Counted from the stretch's first letter, positions 35,924 to 45,365 are shown. The stretch is DNA of 64,000 nucleotides from Variovorax paradoxus (GCF_902712855.1 NZ_LR743507.1:1970001-2034000), one strand, 5' to 3'. The notes: generated by a model from the letters alone, not told the origin. Translations and numbers: made by a program.

Positions 35924-36856
35924 TCAGCCGCCGCCGGCATCCTGCTCCGCTTCGCCCTGCGCCTGGAACATGCGCGTGAAGTCGCAGCATTCCTGCGCCA
36001 GCATCATGATCGACGAGGTGAGTGCACTGCGATGCTCGCCCTTGTGCATGGCCACGTAGCGCACCACGGGCAGGGCCGGCGTCACGTCGATCACCGCGAG
36101 CATGCCCGCGGCCACCAGCGGTTCCAGGCACTGGCGCGGCAGGTAGCTCACGCCCAGGCCCGACACGGTGAGGCCGGTCAGCGCCACCAGGTTGCTCACC
36201 ACGATCACGTTGGCGGGCTGCACGCCTTGCTCCTTCATCCACGTGTCGTAGGCGCGGCCGGTGCCCGAGTTGTTGCCCTGCACCAGCATGCGATGGCGCG
36301 CCAGTTCGTGCAGCCGCACGGTGCCGCCGGCGGGCACCACGCCGGGCTTGCACATCCAGGCGCTGCGGACCTGGCCGATCACCTTGTGGGGCAGGCGCGA
36401 GTCGGCGAAGGTGTCGGGCACGATGGCCAGGTCGAGCTCGTCGGCCATCAGCTTGTCGCGCAGCTGCAGGCTGTCGTCCACGTCGGGCTCCAGGATCACC
36501 TTGGGATAGTGCTGCTGGATCAGTCCCACCAGCCGCGGCAGCCAGGTCATGGCGGTGAGCTCGGTCACGCCGATGCGGATGCGCCGCTCCACCACGCCGG
36601 GCTTGCCGAACTGCTCCACCGCCGCATCGCGCTGTGCCAGCAGCTTCTGCGCGAGCACGAACATCTCCTCGCCCTTCTCGGTGAGGCGCGCGGTGCGCTG
36701 GCTGCGGTCGAACAGCGCGGTCTCGAACAGCAGCTCCAGCTCGTGCACGCGCTTGGAGATGGCCGACTGCGAGGTGTTGAGCTGGCTGGCCGCCTGGGCG
36801 AAGCCGCCGAGCCGGCCGATCCAGTACAGGGCTTCGAGCTGCTTGAAGGTCATCAT
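35924..36856 (-). CDS. LysR-family transcriptional regulator
   Basis: A 310-residue regulator with an N-terminal winged helix (MMTFKQLEALYWIGRLGGFA ... NTSQSAISKRVHELE) and a periplasmic-binding-like effector domain from about residue 90 (RIRIGVTELTAMTWLPRLVG). The start is placed at the ATGATG at 36856; the frame is open 20 codons more but family members begin with this motif. It diverges from the binding-protein and class V enzyme genes and probably controls them. It converges on the serine hydrolase with 3 bp between. Confidence 0.92.
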   Translation of the reverse strand: MMTFKQLEALYWIGRLGGFAQAASQLNTSQSAISKRVHELELLFETALFDRSQRTARLTEKGEEMFVLAQKLLAQRDAAVEQFGKPGVVERRIRIGVTELTAMTWLPRLVGLIQQHYPKVILEPDVDDSLQLRDKLMADELDLAIVPDTFADSRLPHKVIGQVRSAWMCKPGVVPAGGTVRLHELARHRMLVQGNNSGTGRAYDTWMKEQGVQPANVIVVSNLVALTGLTVSGLGVSYLPRQCLEPLVAAGMLAVIDVTPALPVVRYVAMHKGEHRSALTSSIMMLAQECCDFTRMFQAQGEAEQDAGGG

Positions 36857-36888
36857 GGAGCGGGCCTGGGGTGCTAGGTGGGCTAAAT

Positions 36889-36930
36889 ATCGCTTTTTCT
36901 CATGCAATTCGATCACAAAAAATCGCTTTT
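36889..36930. promoter_or_regulatory. Divergent control region with direct repeats
   Basis: ATCGCTTTT occurs at 36889-36897 and again at 36922-36930, exactly 33 bp apart, in an AT-rich patch between the LysR gene and its divergent target. It may be a LysR-type binding region; the assignment is tentative. Confidence 0.3.
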
Positions 36931-37004
36931 AGAAATTCATCGAGAGGCAGAAGATGCGCCCGAGACAGCCTCACCGACCCTTCATGACTCTTCAAGGAAT
37001 GCCA

Positions 37005-37913
37005 ATGAACTCCAGGAAACTGCCCATCGCCAGCGTGCTCGCCCTCGGCCTCACCCTCGCTCTTGCCAGCGGCGTCGCCAGTGCACAGGACGGCGGCACG
37101 CTGCAGAAGATCAAGGAGAGCGGCACGATCCAGATCGGCGCGCGCGACAGCCAGATCCCGTTCTCGTACAAGCTCAGCGCGGACAGCGCGCCCATCGGCT
37201 TCACCAACGACATCTGCCTGAAGATCGTCGACGCCGTGAAGGCCAAGCTGGGCCTCGCGAAGATCGAGGTGCGCTACACCATGCTGAACTCGACCAACCG
37301 CATTCCGCTGCTGCAGAACGGCACCGTCGACCTCGACTGCGCCACCACCACCAACACCACGCAGCGCCAGGCGCAGGTCGACTTCGCGCCGAGCCACTTC
37401 GTCACCAACATCACCGCCGCGGTGCGCAAGAACTCGGGCATCAATTCGCTGGCCGACCTCAACGGCAAGAACGTGGCCACGGTCTCGGGCAGCACCTCGA
37501 TCCAGCTGCTGCGCGGCGCACGCAAGAGCGGCACCATCGAGGTCAACGAGATCGCGGGCAAGGACACCTCCGACGGCTTCCTGCTGCTGTCCACGGGCCG
37601 TGCCGATGCCTATGTGCTCGACGACGTGCAGCTCGCCGGCATGGTCGCCAGCGCCAGCAACCCGGGCGACTACAAGCTGCTGAAGGAGTCGCTGCGCCAG
37701 GAGCCCTACGGGATCATGCTGCGCAAGGACGACCCGCAGTTCAAGGCGCTGGTGGACGAGACCGTCACGGGCCTCATGAAGTCCGGCGCCATCGAGCAGC
37801 TCTACACCAAGTGGTTCATGTCGCCGATTCCGCCGAAGAACGCGAACCTGAACTTCCCGATGTCGGACGCGGTGCGCGAGATCTACAAGAACCCGAACAA
37901 CAAGGGCGTCTGA
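37005..37913 (+). CDS. Amino-acid ABC transporter substrate-binding protein (GltI-like)
   Basis: A 302-residue periplasmic protein with a clean Sec signal (MNSRKLPIASVLALGLTLAL, cleavage near ASA-QD). The mature sequence (GTLQKIKESGTIQIGARDSQ, PFSYKL, ICLKIVDAVKAKLG, VDLDCATTTNT) matches glutamate/aspartate binding proteins of SBP family 3. The ATG at 37005 has an AAGGA site. No permease or ATPase gene is adjacent, so it either shares a membrane complex encoded elsewhere or has a sensing role. It is followed after 3 bp by the class V aminotransferase-fold gene. Confidence 0.9.
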   Translation: MNSRKLPIASVLALGLTLALASGVASAQDGGTLQKIKESGTIQIGARDSQIPFSYKLSADSAPIGFTNDICLKIVDAVKAKLGLAKIEVRYTMLNSTNRIPLLQNGTVDLDCATTTNTTQRQAQVDFAPSHFVTNITAAVRKNSGINSLADLNGKNVATVSGSTSIQLLRGARKSGTIEVNEIAGKDTSDGFLLLSTGRADAYVLDDVQLAGMVASASNPGDYKLLKESLRQEPYGIMLRKDDPQFKALVDETVTGLMKSGAIEQLYTKWFMSPIPPKNANLNFPMSDAVREIYKNPNNKGV

Positions 37914-37916
37914 CCG

Positions 37917-39212
37917 ATGGCTTCCGACAACAAGCAGTACCCGCAGGGCCTCGTGCTTCCCGATGCGCTGATGCGCGAGGTGCAGCAGCGCTTCCTCGGA
38001 CTGGACCGGGACCACCATGGCCGCGAACGCCTCTACTTCGACAACGCCGGCGGCTCGTTCCGCCTGAAGGCGGCGGTCGAGCGCTTCGCCGAGGTCGACG
38101 CCATTCCCGACAACGCCGAGCGCATCCATGCCACGGCCGTCGAGCTGCAGGACATCCAGGCCAGGGGCAGCGACGACCTGCGCACCATCCTCAACGCGCA
38201 GGGTGGCAGCGTGTACGCCTCGTTCTCCGCCTCGGGCGCCATGTTCGACATGGTGCGCGCCATCGCCGAGAACGTGCCAGGCACGAACATGGTCACCACC
38301 GTGCTCGAGCATCCCTCGGCCTTCGATGCGATGAGCCTCTATGCCGAGCGCCTGGGCCGCGAGCTGCGCGTGGCGGCGAGCAACCCGGTCACCGGCGGCA
38401 TCGACGTGGAGGAGATCGTGCGGCTGGTCGACAAGGACACCTGCCTGCTCAACGTGATCTACGCGTCGAACATCTCGGGCGCCAAGCTCGACATGGAGGC
38501 CATCGTGCGCCGCGCGCGCGAGATCAAGCCCGACCTGTACATCCTCGTGGACGCGGTGCAGCATGCGCCGCACGGCCTCATCGACCTGCAGAAGACGCCG
38601 GTGGACGGCATCAACCTCGCGCCCTACAAGTTCTTCGGCTGCCGGGGTTCGGGGCTGTCGTGGCTGTCCGATCGCGCGGCCGTGCTGCCGCACCACAAGC
38701 TCGCCGGCAAGAAGCCCGGCTACTGGGACCTCGGCAGCTCGGCGCCGTGGCAGTTCGCGGTGCTCACCGAGATCGTCGACTACGTGTGCTGGCTGGGCGG
38801 GCATTTCACCGATGCCACAGAGCGCCGCGCCCTGTTCGTCGCGGGCATCACCCACATCGAACTGCATGAGCGGGCGCTGCTCGCTGTGCTGCTGGACGGC
38901 AACGCCAACGCCACCGGCATGCGCGAGATGCGCGGCGTCGAGGTGTTTCTCGACCACGAGGACCTGAGCCGGCGCGACCTGATCCTGGGCATCGGCTTCG
39001 AGCGCATCGACTGCACGCAGGCGGTGGTGGAGTACGCGAAGCGCGGCGTCACCGTGTACGAGCGCGTGGCCACCAGCATCTACTCGAAGCGCATGCTCGA
39101 GTCCTTCGGGCTGGCAGGCACCGTGCGCGTGTCGCCGCTGCATTGCAACTCGGTCGCGGACATGGAGAAGTTCCTGCGCATCACTCAGGAGATTGCCGCG
39201 CTCCAGGCCTGA
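37917..39212 (+). CDS. Class V aminotransferase-fold PLP enzyme (cysteine-desulfurase-like)
   Basis: A 431-residue PLP enzyme. The cofactor lysine is K238 in NLAPYKFFGCRG, the pyridine-nitrogen Asp is D212 in LVDAVQHAPHG, and H132 in EHPSAFD stacks on the ring. This layout is that of class V enzymes such as SufS/CsdA or isopenicillin-epimerase relatives. I see no obvious SufS active-site Cys loop, so a lyase or epimerase acting on an amino acid is as likely as a desulfurase. It is co-transcribed with a glutamate-type binding protein under a LysR regulator, suggesting catabolism of the imported compound. Confidence 0.82.
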   Translation: MASDNKQYPQGLVLPDALMREVQQRFLGLDRDHHGRERLYFDNAGGSFRLKAAVERFAEVDAIPDNAERIHATAVELQDIQARGSDDLRTILNAQGGSVYASFSASGAMFDMVRAIAENVPGTNMVTTVLEHPSAFDAMSLYAERLGRELRVAASNPVTGGIDVEEIVRLVDKDTCLLNVIYASNISGAKLDMEAIVRRAREIKPDLYILVDAVQHAPHGLIDLQKTPVDGINLAPYKFFGCRGSGLSWLSDRAAVLPHHKLAGKKPGYWDLGSSAPWQFAVLTEIVDYVCWLGGHFTDATERRALFVAGITHIELHERALLAVLLDGNANATGMREMRGVEVFLDHEDLSRRDLILGIGFERIDCTQAVVEYAKRGVTVYERVATSIYSKRMLESFGLAGTVRVSPLHCNSVADMEKFLRITQEIAALQA

Positions 39213-39298
39213 CATCGGGCTGTCGCAAGCTGTCATATCCGGTGCCGCGCTCAGGGCTGCGAGCGCAGTTTCCGGTTCGGGATGTGGCACTCTTGGCC

Positions 39299-39650
39299 AT
39301 GCCCAACCGCGCATACCTGTTCAATACATCCGTCCCTGTTTGCAATCGCGCCCAGCTCGATGAGGTTTCGGTCCGCGATGGATCGTCCTATGTAGAGGTG
39401 GCTCAGGGCGTCGACCAGGTTCCCGCGATCTGGTTTTTCTGCTTCAGCAAGGAAGACTTGATTCCTGCGGTCTTCAGCTTCAGGCTGCACGGCCGTGCCG
39501 TGCAGCAGGAGGTCCTGTTGCCGTGCGTTCGTGTCGAGAAAGCAGTGCGCAATCTGACGCAGGCGCGCGTGCGGCTCGAGGCTTTTGCAGGAGCGGAGCC
39601 AAGCCGAAGGCATGGTGGAAGATCTGGTAGAGGTCAGACTGGGTTCGCAC
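39299..39650 (+). pseudogene. Remnant of a hypothetical gene
   Basis: An ATG at 39299 opens about 100 protein-like codons (MPNRAYLFNTSVPVCNRAQL ... VPAIWFFCFSKEDLIPAVFS ... VEKAVRNLTQARVRLEAFAG), then runs into low-quality sequence and reads antisense through the SulP gene. From about 39585 a different frame looks more coding-like (SQAEGMVEDLVEVRLGSHSL). The GC content is visibly lower than in neighbouring genes. I read it as a horizontally acquired small protein gene that has been frameshifted and truncated. No function can be assigned. Confidence 0.4.
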
Positions 39651-41291
39651 TCACTGCACGGCATCGTCCACGCTCCACGGCGCATACACCTCCGCGCGCA
39701 GGTCCGGCGAGTTCACCTTCGCGAGCAGGTCGCGCACGCCGTCCTTCACGCGCGCCAGCGACAGCCGCGCGCCGCGTGCGCGCACGTAGGCCGCGAAGTC
39801 GCACAGCGCCTCGATGCTGGTGGCATCGAGGTCGGGTGATTCCTCGAGGCTCAGCACCATGCGCTCCAGGCCCGGCATCGTGTCGACGCGCGCGCGGATC
39901 GATGCGAACACCGCATCGGCGTTGCCGAAGAACAGCGGCACCTCGGGTCGCGCGATCAGGGTGCGCGGCGGCACTACGGCCTCGGGATGGCGTGCGGTGT
40001 CGACGTAGTCGTGGCTCTGGCCCAGGCGCCCGAGCCAGCTGACCGTGGTGCGCGAGAAGCCGCGCAGCAGCAACAGCAGGCTCACGCCGATGGACGCCAG
40101 CAGGCCGTCGAGCACGCCGAGCACCAGCACCGCGGCCACCGCCACGACGGCCACGAGCCGGTCGCGCCGCCACTGGAAGTAGGGCCGCAGCGCAGCGGGG
40201 TTCAGCGTATGGCTCACCGCGTGGATCACGATGGCCGCGAGCAGCGGCTCGGGCGTGTGCGCGATCCACGGCAGCAGCGTAAGCACCGCCACCAGCACCA
40301 CGAGGCCCGCGACGATGCCCGCCGCGCGGCTGCGCGCGCCGGCCGATTCGTTGGCCGAGGTCGCCGAGTAGCCCGCGCCCACCGGCATGCCCTGGAACAG
40401 GGCCGACAGCAGGTTCGCGCCGCCGAGCGCCAGCAGGTCGCGGTTGGCCGACACGTTGTCGCCGTGGCGCAGCGCGAACGTGCGGATGGAGCCGTACGAC
40501 TCGGCGTAGAGGATGAGCGCCATCGCGAACGCCAGCCCGCCCAGGTTCTGCCATTGCGCGCGGTCCATCTGCGGCACGCCCGGGTGCGAGAAGTCGAGCG
40601 AGATCGGTCCCACCGCCGCGACGCCCCATGCCTGGCACAGGCCCTGCACGTCGAGCACGATGCCGGCCACGATCACCAGCAGCGCGGCCGGTACCGCGCG
40701 CCAGCGCGCGAGCCCGCGCAGCAGCACGAGCGCCACCAGCGCCATCGCCGCGCCAGCGAGGTTCCAATGGCGCCATTCGCCGACCAGGCCCGCAAGAAGC
40801 CGGAAGAAGTCGCTGTGCGCAGGCTGCACCGCCAGCACCTTGGGCAACTGCTTGACGACGATGGTCAATGCGAGCCCGAGCGCGAAGCCGCGCAGCACCG
40901 GCTTGGCGATCAGGCTCGACACCGCGCCGAGCTTCGCGACACCCGCGATCACGAAGAACACGCCGGCCAGCAGCACGATGCCCGCGCCCATCGCAAGCCG
41001 TGTGGCGGCGTCGGCGCCCGTCACCGACATCGTTGCCGCGAACAGCACGGCTGCCGACGACGAAGTGGCCGAGACGATCGCGAAACGGCTGCTGCCGAAG
41101 AGGCCGTACACCAGCAGGCCCGCGAACAGCGCGATCACGCCGGCCTGCGGTGGCAGCCCCGCGATGCCCGAATAGGCGACCGCCTCCGGCAGCAGCAAGC
41201 CCGCGATGGAGACGCCCGCCACGAGGTCGACCAGACCTGGGCGACCGGGGCGGCGCGAGCCTGCGGGCGGGGGCGAGAGGACTGCGGTCAT
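39651..41291 (-). CDS. SulP-family anion transporter with STAS domain
   Basis: A 546-residue inner-membrane protein with about 10-12 hydrophobic segments in residues 20-420 and a C-terminal STAS domain (about 440-546, with MVLSLEESPDLDATSIEALC). The segment GLLLPEAVAYSGIAGLPPQA is the SulP signature, and SATSANESAGARSRAAGIVA lies in the conserved core. Family members move sulfate, bicarbonate or dicarboxylates with protons or sodium. The substrate cannot be told from sequence. The gene stands alone on the minus strand. Confidence 0.9.
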   Translation of the reverse strand: MTAVLSPPPAGSRRPGRPGLVDLVAGVSIAGLLLPEAVAYSGIAGLPPQAGVIALFAGLLVYGLFGSSRFAIVSATSSSAAVLFAATMSVTGADAATRLAMGAGIVLLAGVFFVIAGVAKLGAVSSLIAKPVLRGFALGLALTIVVKQLPKVLAVQPAHSDFFRLLAGLVGEWRHWNLAGAAMALVALVLLRGLARWRAVPAALLVIVAGIVLDVQGLCQAWGVAAVGPISLDFSHPGVPQMDRAQWQNLGGLAFAMALILYAESYGSIRTFALRHGDNVSANRDLLALGGANLLSALFQGMPVGAGYSATSANESAGARSRAAGIVAGLVVLVAVLTLLPWIAHTPEPLLAAIVIHAVSHTLNPAALRPYFQWRRDRLVAVVAVAAVLVLGVLDGLLASIGVSLLLLLRGFSRTTVSWLGRLGQSHDYVDTARHPEAVVPPRTLIARPEVPLFFGNADAVFASIRARVDTMPGLERMVLSLEESPDLDATSIEALCDFAAYVRARGARLSLARVKDGVRDLLAKVNSPDLRAEVYAPWSVDDAVQ

Positions 41292-41663
41292 GGCGGGACG
41301 TGTGCTTCGTGCTGCAAGCTACCAGTGTGCTGCAGACGGGAAGCTGACGGCGTGCGCCCCGCGAGCCGCAGTTGCGGATTGCCGGTGGATCGCGCCGGCG
41401 CCGGCTGCGCATTGCATGGCGTCCGCACGACGCGTGGCCGCGCGTGAATGCTTAAGAAGGAGTTGCCCGGTTGCGCGAAAAAATTTAAATCTTCCGACCT
41501 AGCACCTCTGAAACCGGTGCCGAGATAGTTGCAAAAAGAGGCGTCGGACGACATGCCGGGCCTCGTGGACGCCACGTTGCACTGGTAAGGTGTGCCCGTA
41601 GTTTTTTCACCCCGATCTCTCTCTCGCACGCCCCGTCAGCAGTCGACGCCCAGGGCCTTCCAC
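41292..41663. other. Divergent intergenic region, AT-richer
   Basis: 372 bp between the SulP gene and the next plus-strand gene. The stretch around 41460-41550 is AT-rich (GAAAAAATTTAAATC) and probably carries promoters. A minus-strand open frame across it lacks protein-like composition. No repeat is seen. Confidence 0.4.
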
Positions 41664-42389
41664 ATGCCCCTTCGTCACGCTCGAATCTTTCCGCGCCAGT
41701 CGTTCTATTGCGTACTCGGCGGGCTCGCTGCGATCTATGTCTTCTGCGCCATGATGCTGGTGCCGGCCAAGGTCTACATCCTCCCGTACCTGGTCACGCC
41801 GGACTTCATCCACTACAAGGGCGCGTTCTTCATCCTCGTGCTCGCGATTCCTGCGGCGATCTACCTGATCTGCTGGAAGGGCAGCGACTTCTTCGCATGG
41901 TGGGGCACGCCGCAGGAAATGACGGTGGGCTCGCGCGGCCTGCAGGTCGGCGAGCGGCAGATGGCCTTCAACGAAGTCGTGCGTTTTCGCCACCGGCACA
42001 ACCGCAACCACCTGCTGCTGATGGCCTCCGACGGCCGCACGCTGCGCCTGCGCCTCGAACTCTGGGACCGCGCACCGGTGCTGCTCGCCGAGGTCGAAGA
42101 GGCCATCGGAGAGGCGATGAAGAACGACATCGAGCGGCGCGTGCACGCGGGCGAGACGGTGCCGTTCGGCGCGTTGTCGCTGCACGCCGAAGGGCTGGTG
42201 CACAAGGGCCAGCTCATTGCGTGGTCGAGCATCGACACCATCCGCACGCAGTCCGACGAGGATGGCATGGAGGTGGACGAACACCTCGTGATCGTCGCGG
42301 GCGGCAAGACCCGAAAGATCGACCGTTCGAAGATCGACAACGAGCCGGTGCTGCTGGCCTGCCTTCTGCAGCGGCTGCCGGCCGAGTGA
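41664..42389 (+). CDS. Two-helix membrane protein, unknown family
   Basis: A 241-residue protein with two N-terminal transmembrane helices (about 15-35, CVLGGLAAIYVFCAMMLVP, and 50-70, AFFILVLAIPAAIYLICW), then a cytoplasmic domain with two beta-rich halves (MTVGSRGLQVGERQMAFNEV and LSLHAEGLVHKGQLIAWSSI) resembling PH-like folds. ATG 41664 is used; a GTG at 41592 is in frame. The next gene has a similar plan (helices followed by GLAFENGMVIPW), so the pair may be related proteins made together. No function known. Confidence 0.65.
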   Translation: MPLRHARIFPRQSFYCVLGGLAAIYVFCAMMLVPAKVYILPYLVTPDFIHYKGAFFILVLAIPAAIYLICWKGSDFFAWWGTPQEMTVGSRGLQVGERQMAFNEVVRFRHRHNRNHLLLMASDGRTLRLRLELWDRAPVLLAEVEEAIGEAMKNDIERRVHAGETVPFGALSLHAEGLVHKGQLIAWSSIDTIRTQSDEDGMEVDEHLVIVAGGKTRKIDRSKIDNEPVLLACLLQRLPAE

Positions 42390-42460
42390 ATCCTCTTCCT
42401 CTCTTTTCCGCTCCTTCCTTTTTTCAACCACTCCAACAGACGCAAAGCGAATTCAAGAAA

Positions 42461-42934
42461 ATGGAAATCTACAGCTCCGCCGCCCAACAAGAGAAGACCC
42501 GCCAGGACCGCCCGGTGTTCTATTCGCGCTCGCGCCTGATCGCGGGAATCGTGCTGTGGGCGGTGGTGACCGTGCTGCTGGCGGTGGTGTGCATCCGCGC
42601 GAAGGACAAGAACGTCGGCATCCTCATCGCGGCATGCTTCGCGCTGCTCACGGCGTGGCTGACCTTCAAGTGCTTCAACACGCTGCGCAACATCGCGCAG
42701 CCGGCGTTCGTGGTCGGCCACCAGGGCCTGGCCTTCGAGAACGGCATGGTGATCCCGTGGCACAACATCGTGGAGAACATCTGGGTCAACCAGAGCTACA
42801 TGGGCATCCCGATCGGCAAGCAGATCCAGATCAGGACCGACCTGCCCAAGCCGCAGGCACGCGTCCTGCGCCGCGCGATGGCGCTCGAGATCTCGGGCGA
42901 CGAATACCTCGCGCTGTGCGACGCCTATCGCTGA
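42461..42934 (+). CDS. Small membrane protein, STM3941-like
   Basis: A 157-residue protein starting MEIYSSAAQQEKTRQ, with two transmembrane helices (about 28-46 and 54-72), then a domain with QGLAFENGMVIPWHNIVENI. The start MEIYSS, the paired helices and the IPW..I segment recall the STM3941 family of unknown function; the match is from memory of the pattern. It lies 71 bp after the preceding membrane-protein gene and probably shares its transcript. Confidence 0.65.
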   Translation: MEIYSSAAQQEKTRQDRPVFYSRSRLIAGIVLWAVVTVLLAVVCIRAKDKNVGILIAACFALLTAWLTFKCFNTLRNIAQPAFVVGHQGLAFENGMVIPWHNIVENIWVNQSYMGIPIGKQIQIRTDLPKPQARVLRRAMALEISGDEYLALCDAYR

Positions 42935-43179
42935 TGCGCTGATGCCGCGAGGCGGAAAGGGCCCTCGGGCCGCGGGGCTGTTCAAGGGGCCGTTCGATAA
43001 ACTGGCCGCGTGAAATCCTCTTCCGAGCCTCCCAGTAGGCCGCTGGCGCCGCCAGCTTCCGCCTGCCGCGTTGCGCCGCAACGCTTCCCCCACGCCTTCC
43101 CCATCCCGTCGCCCGACATGGCCCGCGCCATGCCGGGCCGCACCCGCTTGCACTCTGCGTGCATTGCGCCCGACACGCC

Positions 43180-44760
43180 ATGATCGAACTGCTCACCGAC
43201 CCGGCCGCCTGGATCGGTCTCCTGACGCTGGTCGTCCTGGAGATCGTGCTGGGCATCGACAACCTGATCTTCATCGCCATCCTGGCCGAGAAGCTGCCGC
43301 CGCACCAGCGCGACAAGGCGCGCCTCATCGGCCTGAGCCTGGCGCTGTTCATGCGCCTGGCGCTGCTGTCGGTGGTCTCGTGGCTGGTCACGCTGACCAC
43401 GCCGCTCTTCACCGTGTTCGGGCAGGGCTTCTCGGGGCGCGACCTGATCCTGCTGGTGGGCGGCCTGTTCCTGCTGTTCAAGGCCACTTCCGAACTGCAC
43501 GAGCGGCTCGAGGGCGTGACGCACACGGCCACGAGCTCGGCGGCGTACGCCAGCTTCACGCTGGTGGTCACGCAGATCGTGGTGCTCGACGCGGTGTTCT
43601 CGCTCGACGCGGTGATCACCGCCGTGGGCATGGTCGAGCACCTGCCGGTGATGATGGCCGCGGTGGTCATCTCGATCGTCATCATGCTGTGGGCATCGAA
43701 GCCGCTCACCCGTTTCGTCAACGCGCACCCGACCGTGGTGGTGCTGTGCCTGAGCTTCCTGCTGATGATCGGCCTGAGCCTCGTGGCCGAGGGCCTGGGC
43801 TTCCACATCCCTAAGGGCTACCTGTACGGCGCCATCGGCTTCTCCGTGATGATCGAGGCGCTGAACCAGTGGGCCAGGCGCAACGCGATGAAGCACGAGG
43901 CACGCCGGCCGCTGCGCGACCGCACCGCGGAATCGATCATCCGCCTGCTGGGCGGCCGCGCGCGCGGCGAGCCCGCGCTGGCCGGGGCCGCGCCCGATGC
44001 CGGCTCGGCCCCGGAGCCCGCCTTCGCAGTGGAAGAACGCAACATGGTGAGCGGCGTGCTGTCGCTGGCCGAGCGCACCGTGCGCTCGGTGATGACGCCG
44101 CGCGCCGACATCTCGTGGGTGGACCTGAACGACGACCCGGAGGCGGTGCGCGAGCAGCTGCTCGACACGCCGCACGGCATCTTTCCCGTGTGCCGCGGCT
44201 CGCTCGACGAGGTCGTCGGCGTGGCGCGCGCCAAGGACCTGCTGGGCCAGTTGCTGCGGCATGGACGCATCGACGAGAGCGGCGGCCTGCGCGCGCCGGT
44301 CTACGTGCCGGAGTCGACCACCGCGATCCGCCTGATCGACACGCTGCGCGGCGCGCGCGGGCAGCTCGCGCTGGTGAACGACGAGCACGGCACGCTCACC
44401 GGCGTGGTGACGCCCATCGACGTGCTGGAAGCCATTGCCGGCGAGTTCCCCGACGAGGACGAGACGCTGGAGATCCAGCAGACCGCACCCGATGCCTGGA
44501 CCGTGTCGGGCAGCGCCGACCTCCACCTGCTGGAGCAGGCGCTGCAGACGCACGGTCTGGTCGGCGACGACGACAGCTACACCTCGGTGGCGGGCTTCCT
44601 GCTGGCGCGCTTCGGCGGCCTCCCGCCGGCGCATGCGAACTGGGTGCACGACGGGTACGATTTCGTCGTGACCGATGTCGATGCGCAGCGCATCCGCACC
44701 GTCGAAGTCCGCCGGCTGTCCGCGGACGAGCCCTCCGACCACCTGAGCACCGCACCATGA
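43180..44760 (+). CDS. TerC-family membrane protein with CBS pair and CorC-type domain
   Basis: A 526-residue protein. Residues 1-230 are a TerC-like integral membrane domain (EIVLGIDNLIFIAILAEKLP, VLDAVFSLDAVITAVGM) with acidic residues in the helices. A linker is followed by a CBS pair (about 285-420, MTPRADISWVDLNDDPEAVR and GVVTPIDVLEAIAGEFPDED) and a CorC/HlyC domain (about 435-515). Proteins of this plan (E. coli YoaE/YegH type) are implicated in metal ion export or membrane metallation. The ATG at 43180 begins the first helix. Its stop overlaps the flavin reductase start. Confidence 0.9.
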   Translation: MIELLTDPAAWIGLLTLVVLEIVLGIDNLIFIAILAEKLPPHQRDKARLIGLSLALFMRLALLSVVSWLVTLTTPLFTVFGQGFSGRDLILLVGGLFLLFKATSELHERLEGVTHTATSSAAYASFTLVVTQIVVLDAVFSLDAVITAVGMVEHLPVMMAAVVISIVIMLWASKPLTRFVNAHPTVVVLCLSFLLMIGLSLVAEGLGFHIPKGYLYGAIGFSVMIEALNQWARRNAMKHEARRPLRDRTAESIIRLLGGRARGEPALAGAAPDAGSAPEPAFAVEERNMVSGVLSLAERTVRSVMTPRADISWVDLNDDPEAVREQLLDTPHGIFPVCRGSLDEVVGVARAKDLLGQLLRHGRIDESGGLRAPVYVPESTTAIRLIDTLRGARGQLALVNDEHGTLTGVVTPIDVLEAIAGEFPDEDETLEIQQTAPDAWTVSGSADLHLLEQALQTHGLVGDDDSYTSVAGFLLARFGGLPPAHANWVHDGYDFVVTDVDAQRIRTVEVRRLSADEPSDHLSTAP

Positions 44761-45365
44761 ACAACGCCGCGCACCGCCGACCCGTCCCGCTCGAGAAGGC
44801 CTACCGCCTGATGAACCACGGGCCCACCGTGCTCGTGAGTGCCGCGCACGGCGGGCAGCGCAACATCATGGCGGCCGCCTGGGCCATGCCGCTGGACTTC
44901 GCCCCCCCGAAGGTGGCCGTGGTGCTCGACAAGAGCACCTGGACCCGCGTGCTGCTCGAGGGTGCCGGCAGCTTCGCGCTGCAGGTGCCCGTGCGCGCGC
45001 AGCTCGACCTGACCGAAGCGCTGGGCAGCAGCTCGGGCCGGGAGATCGTCGAGCAGTCGGGCCGCGACAAGTTCGCCGCCTACGGGCTCGAGACATTCGC
45101 CGGCACCGCCACCGACGCGCCGCTGCTCGAGGGCTGCGCGGCCTGGCTCGAATGCCGGCTGCTGCCCGAGGCGCACATCCAGGAGCGCTACGACCTGTTC
45201 CTGGGCGAGGTGATCGCCGCGCAGGCCGACGCGCGCGTGTTCGCCAACGGGCGCTGGGACTTCACCGGGCACGACGAACTGCGCACGCTGCACCATGTGG
45301 CGGGCGGGCACTTCATCGTCGACGGCGACGCGGTCGACGCGAAGCCCCTGGCGCCCCGCGCCTAG
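44757..45365 (+). CDS. Flavin reductase-like FMN-binding protein
   Basis: A 202-residue protein of the flavin reductase domain family (split barrel). LEKAYRLMNHGPTVLVSAAH, NIMAAAWAMPLDFAPPKVAV and the TWTRVLLEGAGSFALQVP segment form the FMN site. Relatives reduce flavin with NAD(P)H or bind FMN for an oxidoreductase. The start overlaps the TerC-CBS stop by 4 bases, so it is coupled to that gene, although a functional link is not obvious. Confidence 0.88.
   Translation: MNNAAHRRPVPLEKAYRLMNHGPTVLVSAAHGGQRNIMAAAWAMPLDFAPPKVAVVLDKSTWTRVLLEGAGSFALQVPVRAQLDLTEALGSSSGREIVEQSGRDKFAAYGLETFAGTATDAPLLEGCAAWLECRLLPEAHIQERYDLFLGEVIAAQADARVFANGRWDFTGHDELRTLHHVAGGHFIVDGDAVDAKPLAPRA

Noticed and set aside
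41288..41629. A minus-strand 113-codon frame upstream of the SulP gene
   Set aside because: It overlaps the SulP start and promoter region, has no ribosome site and is not protein-like.
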